From: Alitta virens
Lineage: Eukaryota; Annelida; Polychaeta; Phyllodocida; Nereididae
Assembly (NCBI GenBank): GCA_932294295.1
Contig: OW028580.1
Location: 13,829,102 to 13,893,101 of the forward strand
Direction of reading: 5' to 3'
DNA length: 64,000 nucleotides
This document shows positions 9,933-17,473 of this stretch, piece by piece. The number at the start of each line of letters is the position of its first letter. Position 1 is the first letter of the stretch. The notes beneath the pieces were generated by a model. It saw only the letters and a list, made by a program, of their open reading frames with translations, was not told the DNA's origin and did not search any database. The position numbers and the translations under genes are program-made.

Positions 9933-10326
9933 CTTTTACATTATACTAAACAGTAACCATAGTACAGATCTTTTCGAGAACACACCTGTTAATTTCAAAG
10001 TCAGGTTAAACAGAGCCTTAAGACTAGAAGATGGATGGAAAGTCGCCCTCTGTCAATACAGGTCTACAGTACCGCCTCATGTATACATATGTAGTAACAT
10101 TTGTAACTCTACAATTGTCGGGCAAAACCAGTTAAATGTATTGAGGTACATAGGTAATAAAGAAATGAGCTATACCCCTTATTATATACCTATAGCCCAG
10201 CACTTTATAGATACTATACACATTTACATGTTAAATGTCTCTACCGACCGAAAGATTCGGACAGATGAAGGGGGGACATACATCACCCTACACTTCGTAT
10301 ATAAGCCTTCGCATACTACAGCGTAA
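9925..10326 (+). CDS. Minor capsid / penton-like protein
   Basis: The 133-residue product begins MDDFYIILNSN and continues with NFKVRLNRALRLEDGWKVAL. I recognise this layout from the small protein encoded beside F54H12.2-type capsid genes and regard it as a single jelly-roll vertex (penton) candidate. An in-frame alternative start at 9889 (TTG) is less likely than the ATG at 9925, whose ATGGATGA overlaps the integrase stop exactly as the integrase start overlaps the gene before it. It is short compared with the roughly 200-350 residues I would expect of a full penton, so it may be a reduced version. Assignment rests on pattern recall and position, not on a search. Confidence 0.6.
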   Translation: MDDFYIILNSNHSTDLFENTPVNFKVRLNRALRLEDGWKVALCQYRSTVPPHVYICSNICNSTIVGQNQLNVLRYIGNKEMSYTPYYIPIAQHFIDTIHIYMLNVSTDRKIRTDEGGTYITLHFVYKPSHTTA

Positions 10327-10349
10327 CCACTTCTATCAAACACATCAAC

Positions 10350-10685
10350 ATGGAAGCATATTTCTCTACACAGGATAGTAGACCTACACCATTTGTAACT
10401 GATGGTCTGAGACGTTATACAGGTTCGGACAATCCTCAATACATTATAGAAAACCCCAAGACGCATAAAGCCATACCCAGGGTCAAGGTCGAGCTGACAT
10501 CAGATATAAAAAAAACTTTTGATCAGACCAAGGAGGAGATGACGTCAGTAAAGCGTAAGAAGAAGGCTCAGCCAAAGCCGCAGGCTAAGAGAAGAAAGAC
10601 AACTTCAAATAAAGCTAAGGCCAAACCACAAAAACGCTCATACAGTAAAAAGAGATCAACCAGTCAGCACACTAAGAAAAAATAA
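10350..10685 (+). CDS. Highly basic core/DNA-condensing candidate
   Basis: This 111-residue protein has an ordinary first half and an extremely Lys/Arg-rich tail from about residue 68, with KRKKKAQPKP- and RSYSKKRS-type runs ending in HTKKK. The composition resembles adenovirus-style core proteins (pVII/pX) or a capsid scaffold tail. It lies between the penton-like and major capsid genes, where a genome-packaging protein would make sense. Its TAA shares one base with the capsid ATG (TAATG). Function is inferred from charge and position only. Confidence 0.6.
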   Translation: MEAYFSTQDSRPTPFVTDGLRRYTGSDNPQYIIENPKTHKAIPRVKVELTSDIKKTFDQTKEEMTSVKRKKKAQPKPQAKRRKTTSNKAKAKPQKRSYSKKRSTSQHTKKK

Positions 10686-11953
10686 TGGATGTTAAAACAA
10701 CTAGTCTACCTCAACTCGATCTTTTCTCCCCTCCGTCACTACAACAAAATGTCGAAAGGCAGTATTATATGGATTACAGACCAGTCAACCAACTGACAGA
10801 CGACGGGCCTATCCTATTCGACATTAATGAGCAAAAACATTTTCTGGACCTCTACAATAGCCAACTATATGTAAAAATGAAGATTGTTAAACAAGACAAT
10901 GCTAGTATAGCAGTAAATAAGAAGGTTGTACCTGTAAACAACAGCTTACACTCTCTATTTGAGAAAATATCAGTCTCATTAGAGGGGAAGGAAATTAGCT
11001 CATCTAACAACTACCCCTATAAAGCCATGTTCAGCACTTTACTGGCCTATGGTAAGGATGCTAAAAATTCTCAACTGAGAGCTCAAGGTTATGTAAAGGA
11101 TGATGCCGACCAAATTGATCTGATCGACCTGAATAAGGGGGCTCAGATAAAGAAGGACCTCTTTCAAAAATCCAACATTGTAGAATTTCAAGGACCTCTT
11201 TATGAGGATATTTTTATGCAGAAAAGATATCTACTTAACAATACAAGACTAACTATAAAGTTAGACAGAACCTCTAATGAATTTGCACTCATTAACCATG
11301 AGCCTACAGGCTCATATAAAATACATCTGGAAGAAGTAATGTTTAAAGCTCACATGATTCAGCTTGACCCCCGTACACAGTTTGCTATTGGTAGATCGTT
11401 AGAAACTAGGCCAGCACTCTACTGCTACACTCAGAGAGATATTAGAGTAGAAAATATAAACACAGGATTTACTTCAGGGACCCTTGATAACCTTTTTCCA
11501 AATAGGCTGCCCTCTAGAATCCTTGTCACTCTGATCCCCGCTAAGGCATACAATGGGGATTTAAAACTCAATCCCTTCAATTTCAAGCCATATGACCTGC
11601 AAAGAATATCCCTCTCAGTAAATAATGATACTATCAATACTTTTACACCTACTTTTGATCATACACAGGGAAACGGAGTCTCTGCCAGTTATCTCAGCCT
11701 CTACGAGACACTTAGAGAACTAGGGAATGATTTCGGTAACGACATTACATTGTACGACTTTGCTCAGAGCTACTGTATGTATGCTTTTAATATAAAACCA
11801 TCTTATGGGGCATCTTACGCCCCTGACCACGGACATGTACGACTATCTCTGAATTTCAAAAAAGCTCTGAAAGAACCGGTAGTATTAATGATTCATGCCG
11901 AAACACCTGCTATTATGGAGATAACCAACACTCGCAATGTTACAGTTAAATAG
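10685..11953 (+). CDS. Major capsid protein candidate (F54H12.2-like, double jelly-roll type)
   Basis: The 422-residue protein has the features of the F54H12.2-like family common in invertebrate genomes. Near the N-terminus is a DDGPILFDI motif followed by a FLDLYNSQLYV strand. Next come PVNNSLHSLF (about 78-88) and SSNNYPYKA with the following LLAYGKDAK (about 107-128). The second half has RYLLNNTRL, an NPFNFKPYDL strand and several beta-rich repeats compatible with a second jelly-roll. Family knowledge makes this the major capsid protein of the element; length fits a compact double jelly-roll. The ATG overlaps the preceding stop by 1 nt (TAATG). No membrane segment, no interruptions. Structure prediction was not possible here, so the fold is inferred. 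Confidence 0.75.
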   Translation: MDVKTTSLPQLDLFSPPSLQQNVERQYYMDYRPVNQLTDDGPILFDINEQKHFLDLYNSQLYVKMKIVKQDNASIAVNKKVVPVNNSLHSLFEKISVSLEGKEISSSNNYPYKAMFSTLLAYGKDAKNSQLRAQGYVKDDADQIDLIDLNKGAQIKKDLFQKSNIVEFQGPLYEDIFMQKRYLLNNTRLTIKLDRTSNEFALINHEPTGSYKIHLEEVMFKAHMIQLDPRTQFAIGRSLETRPALYCYTQRDIRVENINTGFTSGTLDNLFPNRLPSRILVTLIPAKAYNGDLKLNPFNFKPYDLQRISLSVNNDTINTFTPTFDHTQGNGVSASYLSLYETLRELGNDFGNDITLYDFAQSYCMYAFNIKPSYGASYAPDHGHVRLSLNFKKALKEPVVLMIHAETPAIMEITNTRNVTVK

Positions 11954-11984
11954 ATGATAGCTAATTACACCGAAATCATTCATC

Positions 11985-12707
11985 ATGCAGAGACCGGACA
12001 CTGTAGATCAATCTTTTGTAGTAGACAATAATTCAGCCAGCTCTTGGAAGAATATGTCTGAAGACAAGGTTCTTATTCTTTTAAACACGCCATGTAATAT
12101 AATAATATCATCACCAAGTCAGGGGGGGAAATCAACATTTGTTCACCGCTTACTAAAACATGACATGTTTCGGGAAACACCTGAAAAAATTCTGTACTGT
12201 TACAACAGCACATGGCAGCCGATGTTTAGTACATTAGAATCTGAAATGGACAATATATCATTTCATTACGGTATACCCAGCAAAGACGACTTGGAAACAT
12301 TCCAGACTATAAGCAGCAGACATTCCCTCGTTGTATTTGACGACCTAATGATTGATGCTATGAATACAGACACAGTTTTAAAACTTTTCACAGTAGGTAC
12401 ACATCATAATAACTGCTCAGTTATTCTACTGACCCATAACTTATTTTTAAAGTCAAAACATTCAAGAACTTTAAACCTAAACACGCATGTATTTGTCATA
12501 ATGGCTAACAGCAGAGACAAGGGTCAGATCACAGCTCTAGGTCGACAACTAGGCTATCGTCAGATGCTTCAGGCTTACCTAACAGCCACCACAGAGTCTT
12601 ACTCATATTTTGTTATTGACTTACATACTAAAACTGACAAGAATTTAAGATTAAGATCGGCCATTTTTCCTGACGAGGGGCCTACAGCTATTTATAAGGT
12701 AGAGTAG
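11985..12707 (+). CDS. A32/FtsK-HerA-type genome-packaging ATPase
   Basis: The 240-residue protein carries a P-loop (SPSQGGKST, Lys49), a Walker B strand with acid pair (LVVFDD, 115-120) and a downstream LLTHN motif (148-152) that corresponds to the sensor Gln/Asn of A32-like packaging ATPases. In this virus group the enzyme pumps the genome into preformed capsids. The length matches the family's usual 220-260 residues. It starts 31 nt after the capsid gene, in the same transcriptional direction. Intact, with all nucleotide-binding residues present. Confidence 0.9.
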   Translation: MQRPDTVDQSFVVDNNSASSWKNMSEDKVLILLNTPCNIIISSPSQGGKSTFVHRLLKHDMFRETPEKILYCYNSTWQPMFSTLESEMDNISFHYGIPSKDDLETFQTISSRHSLVVFDDLMIDAMNTDTVLKLFTVGTHHNNCSVILLTHNLFLKSKHSRTLNLNTHVFVIMANSRDKGQITALGRQLGYRQMLQAYLTATTESYSYFVIDLHTKTDKNLRLRSAIFPDEGPTAIYKVE

Positions 12708-12732
12708 CACTGAAAAAATATCATTTACAGTT

Positions 12733-13044
12733 ATGACAGCACTTAAAAAGAACATGTCCTTTATTAGGCTATTATCTATAGCAGAGAGTAAGCAGAAAGA
12801 TACCTTACTGAATACAATGAGTAAGAGTCAGTTAGAATTACTTAGACAGTTAGCAAGGAATATTATTGAAGAGGAATTAATTATTAGTAAGCAGGTCGAT
12901 AAAGATCTAGGTAGATATAAAAACAAGCTCATTAAGTTGGCAGATAGCAGAGAGAAAGGTCGTAGATTACTCTGTCTAAAGCTCAGATCAGCCTGGCCTA
13001 GGATTATTAAGGCAGTTTTACCCCAACTCGAGCTCTTGGAATAA
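12733..13044 (+). CDS. Small helical protein of the element, 103 residues, function unknown
   Basis: The protein is predicted by eye to be almost wholly helical and rich in Leu, Lys and Arg. It has a central SKSQLELLRQLARNI segment, a DLGRYKNKLIKLA segment and a hydrophobic C-terminus (WPRIIKAVLPQLELL). I recognise a similar small protein beside capsid genes in other invertebrate elements of this type. By analogy with adenovirus it could be a pVI/pX-like virion component with an amphipathic end, but this is speculation. It lies 25 nt after the ATPase and overlaps the next gene by 1 nt (TAATG). Confidence 0.65.
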   Translation: MTALKKNMSFIRLLSIAESKQKDTLLNTMSKSQLELLRQLARNIIEEELIISKQVDKDLGRYKNKLIKLADSREKGRRLLCLKLRSAWPRIIKAVLPQLELLE

Positions 13045-13493
13045 TGAAGCATTTTATAATACCTGAATCATCATATCATAGACTTAAGAATAAGGCAAAA
13101 AAGGTTAGTCAACCAGAGCATACGGAGCCGGTCAAACAGACTGAACAGTCTGACATAATATTCGAGCAACATAAGGAGACTGATGACTCATTCATCTTTG
13201 AGGCATTCCCAAAAACTTCAAAAGAAAGAGCCGAGAGACTTGTCACTTACATCAGAAGACATGACCCCGAAATAACATGGACACAAAAGGGACTAGTCAC
13301 AATTAACGGGAAACTGCTTGAGGGGTCAAACATTATAGATCTACTTAGAACCGCTATACATGGTACAATAAGAAAGCCTGAGAGTTGGACAGATTTCTCA
13401 GAAGCATTGAAGCGTATCAATACACCATTATCTCTCATGACTCTAACACCACCAGGGGTACCAATTAAGCGCCCCCGGTGGCTAACCCACTAA
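13044..13493 (+). CDS. Conserved hypothetical protein of the element, 149 residues
   Basis: The N-terminal third is charged and low in complexity. Residues about 55-130 look folded: AERLVTYIRRH, a strand pair around GLVTINGKLLEGSNIIDLL, and ESWTDFSEAL. I have seen this ordering (strand with a glycine turn, then NIIDLL, then W..F..AL) in capsid-adjacent ORFs of other invertebrate elements, but know no function. It begins on the last base of the preceding stop (TAATG), which argues for coupled expression. Last gene of the compact structural block. It shows no protease catalytic signature. Confidence 0.6.
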   Translation: MKHFIIPESSYHRLKNKAKKVSQPEHTEPVKQTEQSDIIFEQHKETDDSFIFEAFPKTSKERAERLVTYIRRHDPEITWTQKGLVTINGKLLEGSNIIDLLRTAIHGTIRKPESWTDFSEALKRINTPLSLMTLTPPGVPIKRPRWLTH

Positions 13494-13496
13494 GAT

Positions 13497-13713
13497 ACTC
13501 ATAACTGAAAATAATTTAATATACCATAAAAATATAACGCCTCACTTACATAACATACCTATAAATACCCACGCCTAGATCTAACACAAAGATATATTCA
13601 TAACTAGAGATACCATAAAATTATAACCATGACGTTATGTAACATATCTATAAATACCCCCCAATCAGCAAACACCTTTAGTCTGGTAGATATGTATATA
13701 AGAGGCTAGAAGC
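13497..13713 (+). promoter_or_regulatory. Duplicated TATA-containing promoter unit
   Basis: Two roughly 100-bp units share CATAACT, ATACCATAAAA, TATAAC, ACATAAC/TGTAACAT and end in CTATAAATACC (TATA boxes at about 13559 and 13649). The second lies 64 bp upstream of the next ATG. A further TATATAAG follows at 13695. The duplication of an entire upstream unit suggests a promoter rather than chance AT-richness. Confidence 0.5.
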
Positions 13714-14139
13714 ATGTATGGTTATTCAGGACTGAACATCATGACGACTACAACTACAACACTCTTCACCCATAATTTTGGCAAGAACAGCCAAGTATCT
13801 TTAACAGAGTACCAAGGACAGAGAAGACTTAACCTCCGAGTACTGGATGGAACATTTCCTGCCCAAAAATATGTAGGACTAACAGTTAGAGATGTCAGAA
13901 AGTTACTACAACTAATACCACAAGTTTCACAGATCTTAGCCTCAGAGGAAGAGACCTTTTTTGATCTCTCTGAGGACATAAGACTATCAGTTACACGAGG
14001 ATGCATTGATATTCGCCTGAGATGGACACCTCCGCATCAAGAGGAAAAAGTTTTCACCAAGAGAGGACTCTACATGAAACAGTACGAGTTCACACAACTT
14101 ACAGAGATGCTCAACGATTATAAAAAATTTTTCAATTAA
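13714..14139 (+). CDS. Protein with two PC4-like ssDNA-binding repeats
   Basis: The 141-residue protein appears to contain two copies of a PC4 (transcriptional coactivator p15)-like unit. The first spans about residues 27-70 (VSLTEYQGQ, then VGLTVRDVRKLL). The second spans about 95-138 (CIDIRLRW, then KRGLYMKQYEFTQLTEML). Each follows the order beta strand with Arg and aromatic, basic turn, G-L/I-x-hydroxyl strand, and amphipathic helix. PC4 domains bind single-stranded DNA and normally dimerise, so a fused pair could act as a monomeric clamp in replication or transcription. ATG choices are 13714 and 13741; the second omits a short leader. AATAAA follows 18 nt after the stop. Homology is inferred from pattern, not searched. 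Confidence 0.55.
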   Translation: MYGYSGLNIMTTTTTTLFTHNFGKNSQVSLTEYQGQRRLNLRVLDGTFPAQKYVGLTVRDVRKLLQLIPQVSQILASEEETFFDLSEDIRLSVTRGCIDIRLRWTPPHQEEKVFTKRGLYMKQYEFTQLTEMLNDYKKFFN

Positions 14140-14155
14140 TGTATCAGATGCCTAA

Positions 14156-14164
14156 AAATAAATA
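14156..14164 (+). terminator. Poly(A) signal after the PC4-like gene
   Basis: AATAAATAAA begins 15-20 nt downstream of the PC4-like stop codon, giving two overlapping consensus polyadenylation hexamers. Confidence 0.5.
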
Positions 14165-15554
14165 AACATTTTTCAACTTGAAAACTTGACTTTGTCATAT
14201 CTCAAACCTCAAAAGATAACATTTTAATATAGATATTAACAAACTTGTGAAGTATGACTCTTTTAATTTAGAAAAACATAGTATACGGCGGAGGATCCGG
14301 GTTAGTGATCTCCATGTTTGAACTTATACCATACTGAGTTAAAAAAAGGATAGTAGATCAAAATGTAGCCATTTTAACATAGATGGTAAACCAATAACAA
14401 ATACAATCACCATATTCAAATTACCACGAAGTTAGTCTCCACCGACGCCTGCATAGTAGTTGTAACGGTAGCTGAAGAATCTGCAAAGATATTATAAAAG
14501 CAGGTCTTTTTCCTACAGGTACACGTGGTTTTGAAACGACGTACACATTTTAAGTTAACAGAGTACACACAAAAATATTTAAACAGTTTAACAAAAAACT
14601 ATATCACGACAAGACCCCCCCCCCCCCACCACAATCACTCAAGTTACCTCCAAGCCTGTAGTTATCGCCACCCATCTTTATAATGAAGAAGCTGTAAACC
14701 ACCGGCTAACACACTGTTCTGACAGCATCCATGACACTCAGGCAGAAGCGCTAGACGGAGAGGAGTAGGCAAAAAATGATTTCGTAAAATAAGAACTCGC
14801 TACACGCAAAATTAAAATTAAGGATGTATAGGTAGTAAGAATATATATATATATCCATCAGCATACGGCCAGCTTTTAAAATTATATGATATATAACTTA
14901 AGCAGAAGCTTCCCCACCCCCTACCGGTCATGGAAGAGCTCAAAAGACACCTAGCGGTAAAATATTATTCTAAAGCACCGTATTTTTACCAATTTTGAAT
15001 AATTTTGAATAATTTCGACACAAAAAATATTCATACAGACTCAAAAGCGCTACCTACAATAAATAGTGACTAAATCAGGCAGTCTTAAAGTAAAAGCGAC
15101 CCCCTACCACACACACGCACACAGACATACGCACACACATGGTCATACACACAGGCTAGTTTAATTTAACGAACTTCTGGTATTTAGCGGTATATAGCAG
15201 ACAATCTTGATATCTAACTGAAGATAATCAGCCCTACTATTTGAAAATAAGGGTTAAAACACGATAGCATGTAAAACTACGAATAATTGGTTTGATCAGT
15301 ATATATATATATATATATATATACAGAGAGGAGAACTTCGGCTCTTACGAATGTAAACATAAGACATGATTTAGTTTTAATAGTTTATTTAAATCTAAAT
15401 AGGTCTAATAAAGGCAGGTTGTATAGTCTTCCAGGATGTGCCTACAAGTAAAAATAATATATAATATAAGGACAAGTAGTAAAAAGCTTGTATGTACATA
15501 TATATGTATATAGACTTATATATATATATATAGGACAAAAAAAAAAATACACAC
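14165..15554. other. Long AT-rich non-coding region inside the element
   Basis: No ORF is supported on either strand. The region holds a C10 tract near 14612, TA runs at 14842, 15300-15322 and 15517-15533, and CACACA-type repeats near 15111-15140. A 25-nt sequence at 14303-14327 recurs exactly at 15881-15905, at the start of the minus-strand gene. It separates the rightward core genes from the accessory cluster and could hold regulatory sites or unrecognised small exons. Confidence 0.5.
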
Positions 15555-15908
15555 CTACGCCACACCACGTAGCTTTAGAATTTTTAACTTGTCTCTACGA
15601 GGAATAACAGGATATATGCTCTTAACAAATCGATCCTGGATACATATCCTGATAAATTCGGTCTCTTGTTGATACGGTCCCCAGCCAACGATGTATCCTA
15701 GGCATAGAAAATAACTTTTTATAGAACCGCCATTATGAAACGGGTCGAGATGTTTTTCTGTGAGTTTTTCGCAGTATGATAAAAGCTGCATCCTTGTAGG
15801 GTTGACCATGAACTGAGACTTTACTAATGCTTTTTCGTATCCTAACATATGGCATCTCTTAATATGTTTATAAACTCCTCTAGTGATCTCCATGTTTGAA
15901 CTTATCAT
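15555..15908 (-). CDS. Hypothetical protein of the element, 117 residues, minus strand
   Basis: The open frame runs from ATG at 15908 (second Met at 15893) to TAG at 15555. The protein is basic and mixed alpha/beta in appearance, with two Cys in the first half and the sequence YFLCLGYIVGWGPYQ near residue 70. No family is recognised and no membrane segment or zinc motif is obvious. The 25 nt covering the first codons are duplicated 1.6 kb downstream on the same strand. It is the only gene of its orientation between the core block and the right-hand zinc protein. It could be one exon of a longer gene. Confidence 0.45.
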   Translation of the reverse strand: MISSNMEITRGVYKHIKRCHMLGYEKALVKSQFMVNPTRMQLLSYCEKLTEKHLDPFHNGGSIKSYFLCLGYIVGWGPYQQETEFIRICIQDRFVKSIYPVIPRRDKLKILKLRGVA

Positions 15909-16172
15909 ATTCTTTCAGAACGATCTTAAAATGACAGTTTATATCGATCTAACAAGATCAGTGATCAGAATGGTTGTAGAGGGGGGCTTCTGAAGGAAGT
16001 GCCTTAAATTTAAGGGGTTTTTTCTCCAGTCTCCGTTTGATTGGACATATAATACAGGAAAGTGTGAGTTTAGCCTGAAGGGCTGAAGCAATACTCATTG
16101 TTCAGCTTCCAGGTTACCAGCTAGGTTTATTAAGCTACAGATACACACCCCACACACACTCACATATTGAAA
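15909..16172. promoter_or_regulatory. Divergent intergenic region between minus-strand orphan and RING-like gene
   Basis: These 264 bp lie between two divergently oriented genes and so should contain both promoters. ACATATAATAC near 16045 is a TATA-like candidate for the rightward RING gene. The rest is unremarkable. Confidence 0.35.
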
Positions 16173-16664
16173 ATGGCTACCACACTGCTGAATATGGACG
16201 AAAATCCTTGTCAACTCTGCTGCGAGTTACCATCTCGGTACAGCTTCAAATGCTGCTTTAGAAACGAGGAAATGAGACTATGTAGGGATTGCATCGAAGC
16301 GTTAGCCATGCGTAAGCTCATTACGGAAATCACTGAAAATCACCCTATCGATCTGTCACAAAGTTACAAGATACCATGTCCATTCTGCCGCCAGAACTAT
16401 GACATGATCTACGATATAACTAGTTACGGGGAATACATGATTGAGGACTTCATCAATCTTGGACAATCAGTCGCTATTATCAAACTGACGAAAGATCACT
16501 ACTTGGGAGAGATGGACATCCTGAGAGAAAATTTAAGAGCTCATCATAACGGACAAATGATTCTACAAAGAAGGCGACTGACTGAGGAAGTTCTTCTGCC
16601 TCTGACACGTCTATTGAATAATGAACATAGACGTACCACAAGAGCTGTCACGCCAAGACGCTAA
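16173..16664 (+). CDS. RING-like zinc protein A
   Basis: From the ATG at 16173 the product has 163 residues. Cys pairs at 13/16, 27/28, 37/40 and 69/72 form C-x2-C-x10-CC-x8-C-x2-C-x28-C-x2-C, ending in CPFC as in RING fingers. There is no His at the usual RING position, so it is an atypical all-Cys RING-like fold. The C-terminal half is helical and basic (QRRRLTEEVLLPLTRLL). RING proteins usually act as E3 ubiquitin ligases. In a viral accessory region such a protein would plausibly target host factors, but that role is inferred. A second protein with the same spacing is encoded at 19479-19961 on the other strand. The apparent upstream extension to 16167 has no ATG. Confidence 0.7.
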   Translation: MATTLLNMDENPCQLCCELPSRYSFKCCFRNEEMRLCRDCIEALAMRKLITEITENHPIDLSQSYKIPCPFCRQNYDMIYDITSYGEYMIEDFINLGQSVAIIKLTKDHYLGEMDILRENLRAHHNGQMILQRRRLTEEVLLPLTRLLNNEHRRTTRAVTPRR

Positions 16665-17473
16665 CCATGAACTTTATTAACTACAAAATAAGCGTATCTT
16701 AACGCTACTTAAGATGGATGATAATACGCCTCTATTCACTACTCTATGCACATTACCAATGACCATTAACACTGTATATATTTTATTGTACTTAAAACGA
16801 TTCTATATTGGCTGTATTACTAATGCTATAATATTAAAAAAGAGTTCCACGGTATATTTTCTTTTTGGTTAATTTAATTAAACAAACATATTAGTAATAA
16901 AGCCCTCTATTAAAATAGAGCAGCTGAAAAGTTTACACTAACATATATTAACTACCAGGCCTTCGGGGGACCGTAGGTTACTTTAAAAGACCGTTACCTA
17001 TGATCTATTCATGAAAAATCTGCACAATACTGTAATAAAACAACTTTGTAGCTAGTTAAGCCTGAAGGCAGTGAGTTAGGGGTCACAGCAGGTGACTTTA
17101 AGATACACTCAGAAGCTTGGTGTGAGTTTTAGTAGCCTTATGACACGCTTAACCCTGATGAGGGCAGAGTGTTACGTAATCAGGTAATACTTTCGAGGGC
17201 TTTTTGTGGGCTTAGTACCTATGTAGCTCTATACTTTACGTAACCCGCGCACATTTCAATAGATTGATGTAACACAGGGGCTTAATAACTACCACAGATG
17301 TCAAACAAACATATTTTTGCAGTAAGTAATACATTTTGACGACACTAATATAACAAATAGTATTTCTACATAAATATGAATCTGATCGAGAGTGACCATA
17401 TCACTATAGACCACGACAAGGATAATATCTACTACCATAGAAATATAATAGCACTATCTAAGGAATTATCACG
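16665..17473. other. Non-coding region upstream of the spliced membrane-protein gene
   Basis: No long ORF. AGTAATAAAGC near 16892 could be the polyadenylation signal of RING-like gene A. A 33-codon upstream ORF runs from ATG at 17376 to a TGA that overlaps the ATG of the next gene (CGATGATC), so it could down-regulate its translation or belong to an untranslated leader. GC-richer patches at 16960-17250 show no recognisable RNA fold. Confidence 0.4.

Noticed and set aside
13044..13493. Idea that this 149-residue protein is the missing maturation protease
   Set aside because: It has no Cys residue at all, so it cannot be a cysteine protease, and no other protease signature is visible.
16167..16172. 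Two-residue N-terminal extension of RING-like protein A
   Set aside because: The codon at 16167 is TTG; the first ATG is at 16173.
17140..17180. CTGATGAG sequence suggesting a hammerhead ribozyme
   Set aside because: The required downstream GAAA core and flanking stems are missing.
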